From Rathayibacter sp. VKM Ac-2879 (GTDB lineage Bacteria > Actinomycetota > Actinomycetes > Actinomycetales > Microbacteriaceae): a stretch of 64,000 nt of DNA. Both the position numbers and the translations under genes were made by a program. Shown here piece by piece: positions 16,747-26,123 of the stretch (positions are counted from its first letter, which is position 1; each line of letters opens with the position of its first letter). The stretch spans positions 124,001 to 188,000 of the forward strand of contig NZ_JADKSO010000001.1 of assembly GCF_015351245.1 (NCBI RefSeq), read 5' to 3'. The notes beneath the pieces are model-generated. The model saw nothing but the letters and a program-made list of their open reading frames with translations. It was not told the origin of the DNA and made no database searches.

Positions 16747-16849
16747 ACTCGTGTCGTTGACTCGGGGGCGAGACGAACGCATCGACATCCCGGCCGCGTG
16801 CTGCGCGGCCCGTCAGGCCCGCCCTCGGCGAGCCACGAAGGAGTCATCC

Positions 16850-17923
16850 GTGACCGATCTCGGGATCCCCACGCTCCGCACTCGCGTCGACCTCGCCCTG
16901 AAGGGCATCCACGTCGAGGCTCCCGTCCACCGCGAGGCCGGTGCCGGACCGAGCGACGACGGACACGTCGTCCTCGGCGGTCTCGGCGCCGCGATCCCCG
17001 TCAACCCGACGAGCCCGTATGTCGTGCGCGGCGACCGGCTGCTCCTCGAGGGCGCCGACATCGGCCTCGACGTCACGCCGGTGCGCCGCCCTCGCTTCTA
17101 CGATCTCGAGACCGCCGACGGCGTCTCCTACGAGAAGATCGCCCGCCTGCACGGGCGTGACATCCTCGCGACCACCGTCGTGCAGACATGCATGCGCTAC
17201 GACGAGGCCGAACGCTGTCGCTTCTGCGCCATCGAGGCGTCGCTCGAGGCCGGGTCGACCATCGCGGTGAAGACCCCGGCGCAGCTCGCCGAGGTCGCGG
17301 AGGCCGCGGCGCGGCTCGACGGGATACGCCAGATGGTGATGACCACCGGTACCTCCAAGGGGCGCGACCGCGGGGCGACCCATCTCGCGCGCTGCGTCCG
17401 TGCGGTGCTCGACGCGGTGCCTGGGCTGCCGATCCAGGTGCAGTGCGAGCCTCCGTCGGACGTGTCGGCGCTGCAGGCCTTGAAGGATGCCGGTGCCGTG
17501 TCGATCGGCATCCACGTCGAGTCGATGGACGACGACGTGCGCCGCCGCTGGACCCCCGGCAAGGCGCGGGTGACACTCGACGAGTACCGCTGGGCGTGGC
17601 GGGAGGCGGTGCGGATCTTCGGCCGCAACCAGGTCTCGACCTACCTCCTCGTCGGCCTCGGTGAAGACCCGGACGAGCTCGTCGCGAGCGCGCAAGAGCT
17701 GATCGAGATGGGCGTGTACCCGTTCGTCGTTCCGTTCCGGCCGCTGCGAGGGACGCTCGCGACCGACGTCGACCATGCGCTGCCTCCGGCCGGCTCGCTG
17801 CTCGAGAGCGTCAGCGCGCAGGTCGCTTCGCTGCTCATCGCGGCGGGGATGCTCAGCAGCGGTCAGAGCGCCGGCTGTGCCGCCTGCGGCGCGTGTGGAG
17901 TGCTCAAGACGGCTGGTGCGTGA
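16850..17923 (+). CDS. nitD: MSMEG_0568-family radical SAM protein (NitD)
   Basis: A radical S-adenosylmethionine enzyme of 357 residues, started at GTG 16850 behind AAGGAG. The cluster-binding cysteines are C114, C123 and C126, a CX8CX2C spacing instead of the usual CX3CX2C. The TIM-barrel core follows (TTGTSKGRDRG, QCEPPSDVSALQALKDAG, STYLLVGLGEDPDEL). A second cysteine group near the end, C343, C346 and C349, may hold an auxiliary cluster. It is the first gene of the rightward operon, overlapping the GNAT-AIR fusion by one base. It probably catalyses the central carbon rearrangement or bond formation of the pathway; the substrate is unknown. Confidence 0.93.
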   Translation: MTDLGIPTLRTRVDLALKGIHVEAPVHREAGAGPSDDGHVVLGGLGAAIPVNPTSPYVVRGDRLLLEGADIGLDVTPVRRPRFYDLETADGVSYEKIARLHGRDILATTVVQTCMRYDEAERCRFCAIEASLEAGSTIAVKTPAQLAEVAEAAARLDGIRQMVMTTGTSKGRDRGATHLARCVRAVLDAVPGLPIQVQCEPPSDVSALQALKDAGAVSIGIHVESMDDDVRRRWTPGKARVTLDEYRWAWREAVRIFGRNQVSTYLLVGLGEDPDELVASAQELIEMGVYPFVVPFRPLRGTLATDVDHALPPAGSLLESVSAQVASLLIAAGMLSSGQSAGCAACGACGVLKTAGA

Positions 17924-19305
17924 TGCAGCTCTCGATCCTCGAGGGGACGCGACGGGCGGCACCCTTCACCGTGACGCTCGCCGGAGAGCGCGAGATCGCG
18001 GCCTACCTGGCCTTGCGGCGCGAGGTGTTCGTGGCCGAGCAGGGCTTGTTCGCGGGCAGTGACGCCGACGACTCCGACGACGACCCGCGCCGCCTCGTGC
18101 TGGTCGCGGTGACGGCCGAGGGCGACGTGCTCGGAGGCGTGCGGCTCGCGCCGGTCGAACGCGGTCGCGATCTCGGCTGGTGGACGGGCAGCCGGCTCGT
18201 CGTGTCCCGCGCGGCCCGCGGTGGCGCGGGCATCGGCGCGGCGCTGGTCCGCGCGGCGTGCGCCGAGGCGGAGACGCGTGGAGTCCTGCGCTTCGAGGCC
18301 TCGGTGCAGACGCGCAACGAAGTGCTGTTCCGGCGGCTCGGCTGGGACCGCATCGGCGAGGTGACCGTCGCCGGCGCTCCCCACGTGCGCATGCGATGGC
18401 CGATCGACCGCCTCGATCGCGCGGCCAGATCGGCCAAGGCGGCGCTCGGCTCGCTGCTTGCTCCGTTCGCCGCGCGCGGCGGTCTCGGCGGCGCGGGCTT
18501 CGTGGGTGATGACGGCGCACCCGTGCCCGGTACCCACCTCATCGCCGTGTGTGACGCGATCGTCCCGTCCATGGTCGAGCGGTATCCAGAATGGGCAGGG
18601 TGGTGCTCGGTCCTCGTCAACGTCAACGACCTCACGGCGATGGGGGCGAGCGGAGTCGGGCTGGTCGATGCGATCGGGGCGCGCGACGCCTCCTTCGCCG
18701 CCCGCGTCGTGGAGGGAATCGCCTCGGCGGCGCAGGCCTGGGGGCTACCGGTGCTCGGCGGCCATACGCAGCTCGGCGTTCCGGCCGCGCTCAGCGTGAC
18801 GGGGCTCGGACGCACGGACTCTCCCGTCCCCGGCGCCGCGACGGTCGGCGACGAGCTGTCCGTGACCGCCGATCTCTCCGGTGGCTGGCGGCCCGGCTTC
18901 GCCGGGACGCAGTGGGACTCGACCTCGAGGCGTCGCAGCGATGAGCTGCGGGCGATGGCCGACTCCGTGGGTTTCGCGCGGCCCCGGGCGGCGAAGGACG
19001 TCAGCATGGCGGGGCTCGTCGGCACGGTCGGCATGCTCGCCGAAGCGAGCGGAGGAGGCGCGGTGCTCGACCTCGCGGCCGTCCCGACTCCGAGGGCCGC
19101 AGCAACCGCCGACTGGCTGGCATGCTTCCCGGGCTTCGCGATGATCACCGCCGATCGACCGGGCGAGAGCCGCATGGGAACCCCGATGACGTCGACAGCG
19201 GCGGTCGGACGGGTCGTGGCCGAGCCGGGTGTGCGCCTCCGGTGGCCCGACGGCGTCGAGACGGTCGCGATCGCGGGCGCCGTGACAGGCCTCGGCGCGG
19301 CCTGA
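17923..19305 (+). CDS. Fused GNAT acetyltransferase and AIR-synthase-like protein (NitE-NitF fusion)
   Basis: Residues 1 to about 165 form an MSMEG_0567/Sll0786-type GNAT domain, with an acyl-CoA loop near SRAARGGAGIGAALVRAACAEAE. Residues about 170-460 form a Sll0787-type AIR-synthase/PurM-like domain (ILVNVNDLTAMGASGVGLVD is represented here by VNVNDLTAMGASGVG, then LPVLGGHTQLGVPAALSVT). PurM-like domains bind ATP and activate amides or carbonyls. In Pseudomonas Nit1C clusters these are two genes, nitE and nitF; here they are one 460-residue protein. ATG 17923 is coupled to the nitD stop (TGATG). A longer start at 17893 is open but lies inside nitD. Confidence 0.9.
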   Translation: MQLSILEGTRRAAPFTVTLAGEREIAAYLALRREVFVAEQGLFAGSDADDSDDDPRRLVLVAVTAEGDVLGGVRLAPVERGRDLGWWTGSRLVVSRAARGGAGIGAALVRAACAEAETRGVLRFEASVQTRNEVLFRRLGWDRIGEVTVAGAPHVRMRWPIDRLDRAARSAKAALGSLLAPFAARGGLGGAGFVGDDGAPVPGTHLIAVCDAIVPSMVERYPEWAGWCSVLVNVNDLTAMGASGVGLVDAIGARDASFAARVVEGIASAAQAWGLPVLGGHTQLGVPAALSVTGLGRTDSPVPGAATVGDELSVTADLSGGWRPGFAGTQWDSTSRRRSDELRAMADSVGFARPRAAKDVSMAGLVGTVGMLAEASGGGAVLDLAAVPTPRAAATADWLACFPGFAMITADRPGESRMGTPMTSTAAVGRVVAEPGVRLRWPDGVETVAIAGAVTGLGAA

Positions 19306-19482
19306 CCCGGCAGATCCGTGGGTGGTATCGAAGAGCTACTTCCCCGACCATCACAGCGGCCCAGGGCTCGTGCTCACGGTGCGCTCCTTGCTCTGTACAG
19401 GGCGACGCTGATCTCTTCGAGAGTCGCGAATAGCGGTAGCTCCTCCTTCAGGCCGCTCCCCGCCGTCCCACGTAGGGATGAA

Positions 19483-19779
19483 TCACCGGATGCCGTCGCG
19501 GCGCAGTTGGACGTCTACCTGGTCGCCCAGGCCCTTGCCGAGGACCTTTCGAAATGCTGCGCGCAGCGGCATCATGTGCACTCCGCCACCCACGGGAAGC
19601 ATTGTCGCGGCGTACGGGTGGCCGTCCACGGTTCCCTCGACCTTCACGGCCTTGCCTGTTCCGAAGTAATCAGCTGAGCCTGGCATGTGCACGCTGAGCC
19701 AGCCGCTGTTGCTGTCCGCGATGATCGGCGCCGAGAAACGGGCCTCTTTGGACTGCGAGTTCGCGTCGTCGTCGGGCAT
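19483..19779 (-). CDS. DUF1905-domain protein
   Basis: A 98-residue protein of the DUF1905 type, a small beta-barrel with the typical WLSVHMPG start of the core, GKAVKVEGTVDGHPYAATM and a C-terminal helix with FRKVLGKGLGDQVDVQLRRD. The start at ATG 19779 has GAGGAG upstream. These proteins often precede a C-terminal YdeI-like domain, absent here. Function is unknown. It is 31 bases downstream of a mycothiol-dependent isomerase-like gene on the same strand. The 177 bases between it and the NitEF stop hold nothing recognisable. Confidence 0.85.
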   Translation of the reverse strand: MPDDDANSQSKEARFSAPIIADSNSGWLSVHMPGSADYFGTGKAVKVEGTVDGHPYAATMLPVGGGVHMMPLRAAFRKVLGKGLGDQVDVQLRRDGIR

Positions 19780-19810
19780 TGTCGTTCTCCTCAGGTCGTC
19801 CGGTTGTCGG

Positions 19811-20461
19811 TCAGTCGCGCGTTGCGAGTTTTTCCATGAAGGCGGGCGCTCCAGTGCCGAGCAGCTCACCTGCCTCGAGTGAGCGGCCAGAAACCGCAAG
19901 TAGCAACGTCAGAGCGTTACCTCGGACTTCGAGTCCCGTACCAGACGAGAAGTCGGAGTCGACGGCGACCAGACAAAAGCCTTGTGCGCGCTCTCGGCCG
20001 CCCCCCATAGAGACGGATGTCTTGAGCTGGTAGCGCAGGGCCGTGACGACGTGAGCGATCGGGTACTCGCGGTGCAGACCCAGTGGCCGGCGGACGTCCT
20101 CGCCGTGCACGATGGCTTCCACGAGACGAGTCGCCGGCGGTGCTGGCGGCGTCTTCGTCTCCCCGACGACCCGATCGAACTCGGCCAGCGTCTCCTCCGG
20201 ACTCGCTCGACGCTCACGCGCGACCCCAACCGCATTGTCACGATCGAAATCGAACCGCGCCGCTATCAGACGCCGAACGAACCCCACTCGCGTCGTCTTC
20301 GCGGCGTCGATGAGGTGAGCGACGACATCATGGATGTCCCACCCCGGGCAGAGAGATTGCTCTGCCCACCGATGCGTCGGCTCCGATGCGAGGTCCGCGC
20401 TCAGGGCGCGTCGTTCCTCATGCACAGCCGACCACACCGCAGCCCATTTCTGAGAAGACAC
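19811..20461 (-). CDS. Maleylpyruvate isomerase-family mycothiol-dependent protein
   Basis: A DinB/MDMPI-fold protein of about 216 residues. The N-terminal helix bundle carries AVHEERRALSADL and LCPGWDIHDVVAHLI, where the Trp-Asx-His pattern is the metal-binding region of mycothiol-dependent enzymes. A second conserved His is in EAIVHGEDVRRPLGL. Family members catalyse mycothiol transfers or isomerisations. The GTG at 20461 suits the family N-terminus but has a poor ribosome site; an ATG at 20524 would add 21 residues. It lies upstream of the DUF1905 gene and may be co-transcribed with it. Confidence 0.8.
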   Translation of the reverse strand: MSSQKWAAVWSAVHEERRALSADLASEPTHRWAEQSLCPGWDIHDVVAHLIDAAKTTRVGFVRRLIAARFDFDRDNAVGVARERRASPEETLAEFDRVVGETKTPPAPPATRLVEAIVHGEDVRRPLGLHREYPIAHVVTALRYQLKTSVSMGGGRERAQGFCLVAVDSDFSSGTGLEVRGNALTLLLAVSGRSLEAGELLGTGAPAFMEKLATRD

Positions 20462-20832
20462 ACAGCTACAGAACCACACACGTGATCGCCGCGCCTGCCC
20501 CACTTCGCGTCGCGGCCGTAACATCCCGCTAGAGAATCTTTTTCAGGTTCGCGGAACTCCTGTCGTGACAAATCCCGCAAACGTGCGGTGGCTGCGCTCC
20601 CTCACGTCGCACCGGCAACGCCCGCCGGGTTGCACTCCACGGGTACGCCGGCTCGCGTAGCCCGAGCGTTGCGAGCGCGGTCGCTGCGGCGGTGATCGAT
20701 CCCACGTCCCCGTGCGCGGAGAATCACGGACGGATTCTTCTGCGACTCTGTCCAACGGATCTCTGGGTCCAACGGATCTCTGGGTGGCCGCGCAGGGGCC
20801 GGCGCTGAGGCTGCATCCGGTGTCCACGCCGA
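20462..20832. other. Intergenic stretch without recognisable gene
   Basis: This 370-base stretch separates the mycothiol-dependent gene from the nucleosidase gene. Apart from a short tandem repeat at 20751-20784, no coding frame with a ribosome site or normal codon use is seen. It probably contains the promoter of the mycothiol-dependent gene. Confidence 0.5.
20751..20784. repeat. Tandem duplication of a 17-base unit
   Basis: Two exact, adjacent copies of TCCAACGGATCTCTGGG lie at 20751-20767 and 20768-20784, downstream of the nucleosidase gene. It looks like a recent slippage duplication. Confidence 0.85.
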
Positions 20833-21615
20833 TCAGCGACGTCGCTGGATTTCTCCCGTTGCGGCCGTGCGGATCTTCACCGGCAAGACCTCCCGCGCAA
20901 TGGGCTCAGCGACCGGTAGCGCGTCGAGCAGCGCGCGCACCACTGCGGCGGAGCGGTCGGCGGCGTCGTCGACGTGCGCCTCGAACTCGCCCGGAGCGCA
21001 GAGGTCCGAGATGCCGCGCACCGAGACGAAGGGCAGCCCGTGCACGTGAGCGGTCTGCGCGAGCGCCACCGACTCCATGTCGGTCGCGAGTGCTCCTGGG
21101 AAGTCGCTCCGCACACGCTCGACGTGCGCGCTCGAGACGAAGGTGTCGCTCGAAACGATCAACCCGCGACGCACCGTCACCTCTGACCCGTCGGGCAGGG
21201 TCGCCACGAGCCCGTCGACGAGCGCCGGCGCGTACCCCGGGTAGCGAGGCAGCATCCCCGGCACCTGGCCGAGCGCATAGCCGAAGGCGCGAGCGTCGGC
21301 GTCGGTCTGGACGTACTCGCCACCCACCACCACGTCGCCCACACGCACCTCGGTGCCGAGACCACCGGCCGTCCCTGCGCTGACGATCAGCGGGGCCGCG
21401 TCGCCCGCACGGAGGATCGCGGCGGTCACTCCGCCGGCCGCGTTGATCAGGCCGATCCCGGTGCGCACGAGCAACACCGAACGACCGTCGAGCTCGATCT
21501 CCCACTGTCGGGCCTGCCCCACGGTGCGCTGTTCGGAGGCGACGCTCGCGGCGGCGAGGAACGGCGCCGCCTCCTCGTCCATCGCGACCAGCACGATCGC
21601 GTCGACGCCCCTCAC
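20833..21615 (-). CDS. mtnN: 5'-methylthioadenosine/S-adenosylhomocysteine nucleosidase
   Basis: Cleaves the glycosidic bond of methylthioadenosine and S-adenosylhomocysteine, giving adenine and S-ribosylhomocysteine, the substrate of LuxS. The 260-residue protein has [13 protein letters not shown] at the start (catalytic Glu region), [11 protein letters not shown], the MES motif of the active site ([17 protein letters not shown]) and the late catalytic Asp ([13 protein letters not shown]). GTG 21615 overlaps the luxS stop by four bases (GTGA), so the two genes that act in sequence are translationally coupled. Confidence 0.92.
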   Translation of the reverse strand: MRGVDAIVLVAMDEEAAPFLAAASVASEQRTVGQARQWEIELDGRSVLLVRTGIGLINAAGGVTAAILRAGDAAPLIVSAGTAGGLGTEVRVGDVVVGGEYVQTDADARAFGYALGQVPGMLPRYPGYAPALVDGLVATLPDGSEVTVRRGLIVSSDTFVSSAHVERVRSDFPGALATDMESVALAQTAHVHGLPFVSVRGISDLCAPGEFEAHVDDAADRSAAVVRALLDALPVAEPIAREVLPVKIRTAATGEIQRRR

Positions 21616-22109
21616 GCGGTGACCGTCTCCCACTCCGCGCGCCGCGCGAGGAACGCGCGCGCCGCCTCCTGTGCCCCCTCGAGGGAGTGGTTCGCGCCCC
21701 AGCCGCACTGGGTCTCGTTCGCGGCGGGGACCTCGTCGGCCTCCGTGATGTCCGCGAGCGTCGCCTCGATCAGATCGAGCACCTCGGCGAGCTCCGGCTC
21801 CCCCGAGAGGATCAGGTAGAAGCCGGTCTGGCAGCCCATCGGCGAGAAGTCGACCACGCGGTCGGAGTGGTTGCGCGACTTCTCGGCGAAGAGGTGCTCG
21901 AGAGAGTGCACGGTGGGCATCTCGAGGTGGGCGCGGTTGGGCTGGGTGAAGCGCACGTCGTACTTGACGAGGTGATCGCCCGCCGGGAGGGTCTTCGCGT
22001 CGGCGAGTCGCACATACGGCGCGGCGACGGTGCGGTGGTCGAGGTTGAACGACTCCACGTTCATGCGCGGCTGATCCACGGTGGTCTCCTTCGCTGAGGT
22101 CGCCTCCAT
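21612..22109 (-). CDS. luxS: S-ribosylhomocysteine lyase LuxS
   Basis: Converts S-ribosylhomocysteine to homocysteine and DPD, the precursor of autoinducer-2. The zinc ligands H68 and H72 are in HSLEHLF with catalytic E71. C135 (NETQCGWG) is the third ligand, and the catalytic Cys is C93 (MGCQTGFY). The 165-residue protein starts at ATG 22109 behind GCGGAGG. It pairs with the nucleosidase to complete the activated methyl cycle; whether the cells signal with AI-2 cannot be judged from sequence. Confidence 0.96.
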   Translation of the reverse strand: MEATSAKETTVDQPRMNVESFNLDHRTVAAPYVRLADAKTLPAGDHLVKYDVRFTQPNRAHLEMPTVHSLEHLFAEKSRNHSDRVVDFSPMGCQTGFYLILSGEPELAEVLDLIEATLADITEADEVPAANETQCGWGANHSLEGAQEAARAFLARRAEWETVTA

Positions 22110-22123
22110 TGTCCTCCGCCTGG

Positions 22124-22801
22124 TCACTCCCCCGGTACGAAGCGGTACCCCATGCCCGCCTCCGTCAAGAGGTAGCGCGGGCGCGCGGGATCGGGCTCGA
22201 GCTTCTTGCGCAGCTGCGCGACGTACAGGCGGAGGTACCCCGTGTCGGTCACGTGCGCCGGCCCCCAGATCTCGGCGAGGAGCGAGCGGCGGGTGACGAG
22301 CTTGCCCGCATTGCGGATCAGGATCTCGAGCACCTGCCACTCGGTCGGCGTGAGCCGCACGGAGGCGCCGTCGCGCGTCGCGCTCTTGGCCACCAGATCG
22401 ACCGTCACCTCCCCGATCACCACGAGAGGCTCGCCGTCCGCGGGCTGCACGCGTCGCGACAAAGCACGGATCCGCGCGAGCACCTCGTCCATCGAGAACG
22501 GCTTGGTGACGTAGTCGTCGGCGCCCGCATCGAGCGCGCCCACCTTGTCGGCTGCTCCCGTGCGCCCCGACACCACGAGGATCGGCGCGCTCGTCCAGCC
22601 GCGCAGACCGTGGATCACCTCGACGCCGTCCAGGCGCGGCATGCCGAGGTCGATCATGTACAGGTCCGGCCGCTCGTCCACCGCGCGGTTGATCGCCTCC
22701 GTTCCATCTCCTGCAGTGACCACGTCGTAGCCGCGCGCGGTCAGCGTGATCCGCAGGGCGCGGAGGATCTGCGGGTCGTCGTCGGCGATCAGGATCTTCA
22801 T
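22124..22801 (-). CDS. kdpE: KdpE response regulator
   Basis: An OmpR-family response regulator that turns on kdpFABC at low potassium or high osmolarity. The receiver domain has the acidic pair at ADDDPQ, the phospho-acceptor Asp in [13 protein letters not shown] and the Lys of DYVTKPFS. The C-terminal winged helix is typical ([33 protein letters not shown]). Length is 225 residues. ATG 22801 overlaps the kdpD stop by four bases, and it is the last gene of the leftward kdp operon. Confidence 0.95.
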   Translation of the reverse strand: MKILIADDDPQILRALRITLTARGYDVVTAGDGTEAINRAVDERPDLYMIDLGMPRLDGVEVIHGLRGWTSAPILVVSGRTGAADKVGALDAGADDYVTKPFSMDEVLARIRALSRRVQPADGEPLVVIGEVTVDLVAKSATRDGASVRLTPTEWQVLEILIRNAGKLVTRRSLLAEIWGPAHVTDTGYLRLYVAQLRKKLEPDPARPRYLLTEAGMGYRFVPGE

Positions 22802-25320
22802 GCGTCTCCTCGGGAATCCGTGGCGCGGTCGGGTGCGATCCCCTCGGGGGCGCCGGCCAACGGCAGCGTCACCACCATGGTCAGCCCCCCGCCCGGAGTG
22901 TCCTCCGCCTCGAGGGTGCCACCCATCCCCTCCGTGAAGCCCTTCGAGAGCGCGAGGCCCAGCCCGAGCCCGGTGAGGTTGTCGTCGTCGCCGAGCCGCT
23001 GGAACGGCACGAAGATCTCGGCACGCCGCTCGGGCGCGACCCCCGGGCCGTGATCGACGATGCGGAGCTGCGCGGAGCCTCCGAAGACGCTGCTCGCCAC
23101 CCGCACCCGCGTCCCGGCAGGCGCGTAACGCACGGCATTGGCGAGAACGTTCACCACCACGCGCTGCAGCAGCACGGCGTCGGCGAGGAGGGACGGGCCG
23201 TCGAGATCGAGGTCGAGGTCGACCTCTGCGGGCCCGAGCCCGAGCTCGTCGAGCGCGGGCAGGACCACGTCCACCGCGTCGAGCGGAGCGAGCGACACGG
23301 CGAGCGCCCCCGCCTCCAGCCGTGTCACGTCGAGCAGATCGGTGACGAGCGCGGCGAGCACCGTGAGGCTCTCGTCGGCCGTGGCGAGCAGCTCGTCGCG
23401 GTCTCGGTCGCTCCACACGACGTCGGGTGAGCGCAGTCCGCTGACCGCTGCCGTCGCCGCGGCAAGCGGGCGTCGCAGATCGTGGCTCACCGCCGAGAGC
23501 AGAGCGCTGCGCACTCGATCGGTCTCGGCGAGCGGCGCCAGCGAACTCGCCGTCTCGCTCAGCGCAGCGTTCTCGAGCACCGAGCCCAGCTGCGCCGCGA
23601 CCACCTGCAACAGGCGCCGTTCGCTGCCCTCGAGCTCACGGCCGTGCAGCTCCAGCACCGCTCCCTCGCCCACCGCGATCCGCGCGGGCTCCCCGTCAGG
23701 ACCAGGCTCGCCGTCCGAGGCGATCACCTCGCCGTCGCGGAGCAGCCGCACCCCGGTCAGCCCGAACGCCTCCCGCGAACGTTCGAGGATCACCTGGAGC
23801 GCCCCCTGCCCGCGGATGACCCCGCCCGCGATCGTCGCCAACAGCTCCGACTCCGCCCCCGCGCGCTTCGCGGCCCGCGCGCGCCGGGCAGCCCGGTCCA
23901 CCACGGCGCTCACCAGTGCCGCGTTGAGCACGTACAGCACCAGGGCCAGCGCGTGCAGCGGCTCATCGACGGTGATCGTGTAGAGCGGATGGACGAAGAA
24001 GAAGTCGAGGGTGAGCCCCGAGAGCACCGCCGCGAACAGCGCGGGCCAGAGGCCGCCGACCAGCGCGACCAGCACGACGAGCAGTTGGTACGAGAGCACG
24101 TCGCTCGTGATCGACTCGTCGCTGCGGAGGCTCGCGAGCAGCACCGTGACCAGCGGGCCGCCCACCAGCGCGAGCGCCCCGCCCAGGAGGCGGCGGCGGC
24201 GCGTCAAGGCGCCGTCGCGTCGCGGCAGCACCGCAGTGCGCCCCGCGGCGGAGTGGCTGACGATGTGCACGTCGATGTTGCCGGATTCGCGGATGACGGT
24301 CGCCCCGATCCCCGGCGTCAACGCGGAGGCGAGGCGGCTGCGCCGGCTCACGCCGATCACGAGCTGGGTGGCGTTGACCGAGCGAGCGAACTCGACGAGC
24401 GTCCGCGGCACGTCTTCGCCGACGACCTGGTGGTACGTGCCGCCGAGGGTCTCGACCAGCGCGCGCTGCGTCTCGAGAACGTGCGGTCGCGGGGTGCGCA
24501 ACCCGTCCGGGGTCACCACGTGCACGGCGAGCAGCTCGCCCCCGGAGGCGCGTGCCGCGATCCGCGCACCCCGCCTCAGCAGCGTCTCGCCCTCGGGTCC
24601 GCCCGTGAGGGTCACGACCACGCGCTCGCGCGCCTCCCAGGTGCTGTCGATCCCGTGTTCGACCCGGTAGTCGCGCAGTGCGCTGTCGACCTCGTCCGCG
24701 AGCCAGAGCAGCGCCAGCTCGCGCAACGCGGTGAGGTTGCCGAGACGGAAGTAGTTCGAGAGCGCGGCGTCGATGCGCTCGGGCGGGTAGATCCGCCCGT
24801 CGGCGAGACGGTCGCGCAACGCTTGGGGGGCGAGGTCGACGACCTCGATCTGATCGGCCGCGCGGAGGACCGCGTCGGGCACGGTCTCGCGTTGGGGCGC
24901 GCCGGTGATCGCATGCACCACGTCGTTGAGCGATTCGATGTGCTGGATGTTGACGGTCGAGAAGACCGTGATCCCGGCGTCGAGGAGCGCGCGGACATCC
25001 TCCCAGCGCTTCGCGTTCCGCGAGTCGGGGGCGTTGGTGTGGGCGAGCTCATCGACCAACGCGACCTCGGGACGCCGGGCGAGGACCGCGTCGAGGTCCA
25101 TCTCTTCGAGGCGCACTCCGCGATGCTCGACAGTGCGGCGGGGGACGACCTCGAGGCTGCCGATCATGGCGGCGGTCGCCGTTCGGCCGTGCGTCTCGAC
25201 CACCGCCACCACGACGTCGCGGCCTTCCTCGGCCAGGCGGCGACCCTCCTCGAGCATCGTGTACGTCTTGCCGACGCCGGGCGCTGCCCCGAGGAGCACG
25301 CGGAGGCGGCCCTTGCTCAT
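22798..25320 (-). CDS. kdpD: KdpD sensor histidine kinase
   Basis: A membrane-bound sensor for potassium and turgor, 840 residues. The N-terminal KdpD domain has Walker [10 protein letters not shown] (residues 11-19). A universal-stress-like domain follows (to about 360). Then come four short membrane helices of the DUF4118 region ([37 protein letters not shown]), a GAF-like segment, the HisKA H-box ([11 protein letters not shown]), and HATPase N, G1 and G2 boxes ([31 protein letters not shown]). It is 100 bases downstream of kdpC and coupled to kdpE. Confidence 0.95.
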   Translation of the reverse strand: MSKGRLRVLLGAAPGVGKTYTMLEEGRRLAEEGRDVVVAVVETHGRTATAAMIGSLEVVPRRTVEHRGVRLEEMDLDAVLARRPEVALVDELAHTNAPDSRNAKRWEDVRALLDAGITVFSTVNIQHIESLNDVVHAITGAPQRETVPDAVLRAADQIEVVDLAPQALRDRLADGRIYPPERIDAALSNYFRLGNLTALRELALLWLADEVDSALRDYRVEHGIDSTWEARERVVVTLTGGPEGETLLRRGARIAARASGGELLAVHVVTPDGLRTPRPHVLETQRALVETLGGTYHQVVGEDVPRTLVEFARSVNATQLVIGVSRRSRLASALTPGIGATVIRESGNIDVHIVSHSAAGRTAVLPRRDGALTRRRRLLGGALALVGGPLVTVLLASLRSDESITSDVLSYQLLVVLVALVGGLWPALFAAVLSGLTLDFFFVHPLYTITVDEPLHALALVLYVLNAALVSAVVDRAARRARAAKRAGAESELLATIAGGVIRGQGALQVILERSREAFGLTGVRLLRDGEVIASDGEPGPDGEPARIAVGEGAVLELHGRELEGSERRLLQVVAAQLGSVLENAALSETASSLAPLAETDRVRSALLSAVSHDLRRPLAAATAAVSGLRSPDVVWSDRDRDELLATADESLTVLAALVTDLLDVTRLEAGALAVSLAPLDAVDVVLPALDELGLGPAEVDLDLDLDGPSLLADAVLLQRVVVNVLANAVRYAPAGTRVRVASSVFGGSAQLRIVDHGPGVAPERRAEIFVPFQRLGDDDNLTGLGLGLALSKGFTEGMGGTLEAEDTPGGGLTMVVTLPLAGAPEGIAPDRATDSRGDA

Positions 25321-25420
25321 GCGGCGGCCCTCACCTTCGGCTCGCGGGACCCGCTCTGGCCCGCGGGAGGCTCCGGAGAGCCGATCGCGAGTCTACGAGC
25401 CGGAGGCCGTGCCGAGGCCG

Positions 25421-26011
25421 TCACAGCCGCGCCAGCGCCAGGTTGAGCTCGAGCACGTCGACCGTCGGCTCGCCCAGGTAGCCGAGCGGCCGCCCCTCGG
25501 TGTGCGCCTCGACCAGCGCCCGCACGGCGCCCTCGTCGAGTCCGCGCGCGGCGGCGACCCTCCGCACCTGCAGCAGGGCATAGGCCGGGCTGATGTCGGG
25601 GTCGAGCCCCGAGCCGGAGGCGGTGAGGGCGTCTGCGGGCACCGCGGCCGGGTCGACCCCCTCGAAGGCGGCGATCGCGGCACGGCGCTCCTGAATGGTG
25701 GCGAGGAGCGTCGGGTTGTCGGGCCCGAGGTTGCTGCCTCCCGAGGAGCCGGCGTCGTAGCCGGCACCGGCGGCGGAGGGTCGCGACTGGAACCACTGCG
25801 GGAGCGGCGCGCCGTCGGCGTCGGCGAACGACTGCCCGATGAGCGAGGACCCCACCACCTCGCCGCCGTCACGCAGGAGCGACCCGTTCGCCTGCGCCGG
25901 GAAGGCGAGCTGCCCGACTCCCAGAACGGCCAGCGGATACGCCAGGCCCAGCAACGCGGTCAGCGCGATCATCGCGCGCACAGCGACCCCGTACGGACGG
26001 ACACTCGACAT
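25421..26011 (-). CDS. kdpC: KdpC subunit of the potassium-transporting ATPase
   Basis: An accessory subunit of KdpFABC with one N-terminal membrane helix (VRAMIALTALLGLAYPLAVLG) and a soluble domain outside the membrane. Family motifs visible are GSLLRDGGEVVGSSLIGQ, WFQSRPSA, GSNLGPDNP, ALTASGSGLDPDIS and RGLDEGAVRALVEAHTEG. At 196 residues it is full length. It lies 112 bases downstream of kdpB in the same operon. Confidence 0.96.
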   Translation of the reverse strand: MSSVRPYGVAVRAMIALTALLGLAYPLAVLGVGQLAFPAQANGSLLRDGGEVVGSSLIGQSFADADGAPLPQWFQSRPSAAGAGYDAGSSGGSNLGPDNPTLLATIQERRAAIAAFEGVDPAAVPADALTASGSGLDPDISPAYALLQVRRVAAARGLDEGAVRALVEAHTEGRPLGYLGEPTVDVLELNLALARL

Positions 26012-26123
26012 GATCTTCTTCTCTCTCTGATGACTCTGACGTCTGACGGTCCTGACGCGGCCCCGGCGCCTCCGCGAGAGACCAGGGCGTGCACGACACG
26101 CCTGTGGGGTAGACCGAGGGCGG

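Noticed and set aside
20543-20827. Possible 94-codon gene on the minus strand between the mycothiol-dependent and nucleosidase genes
   Set aside because: No ribosome site, Arg/Ser-rich translation, and it covers the 17-base tandem duplication; looks like chance.
22881-25446. Long plus-strand frames opposite kdpD
   Set aside because: The opposite strand has an intact KdpD with all kinase motifs; the antisense translations lack any domain.
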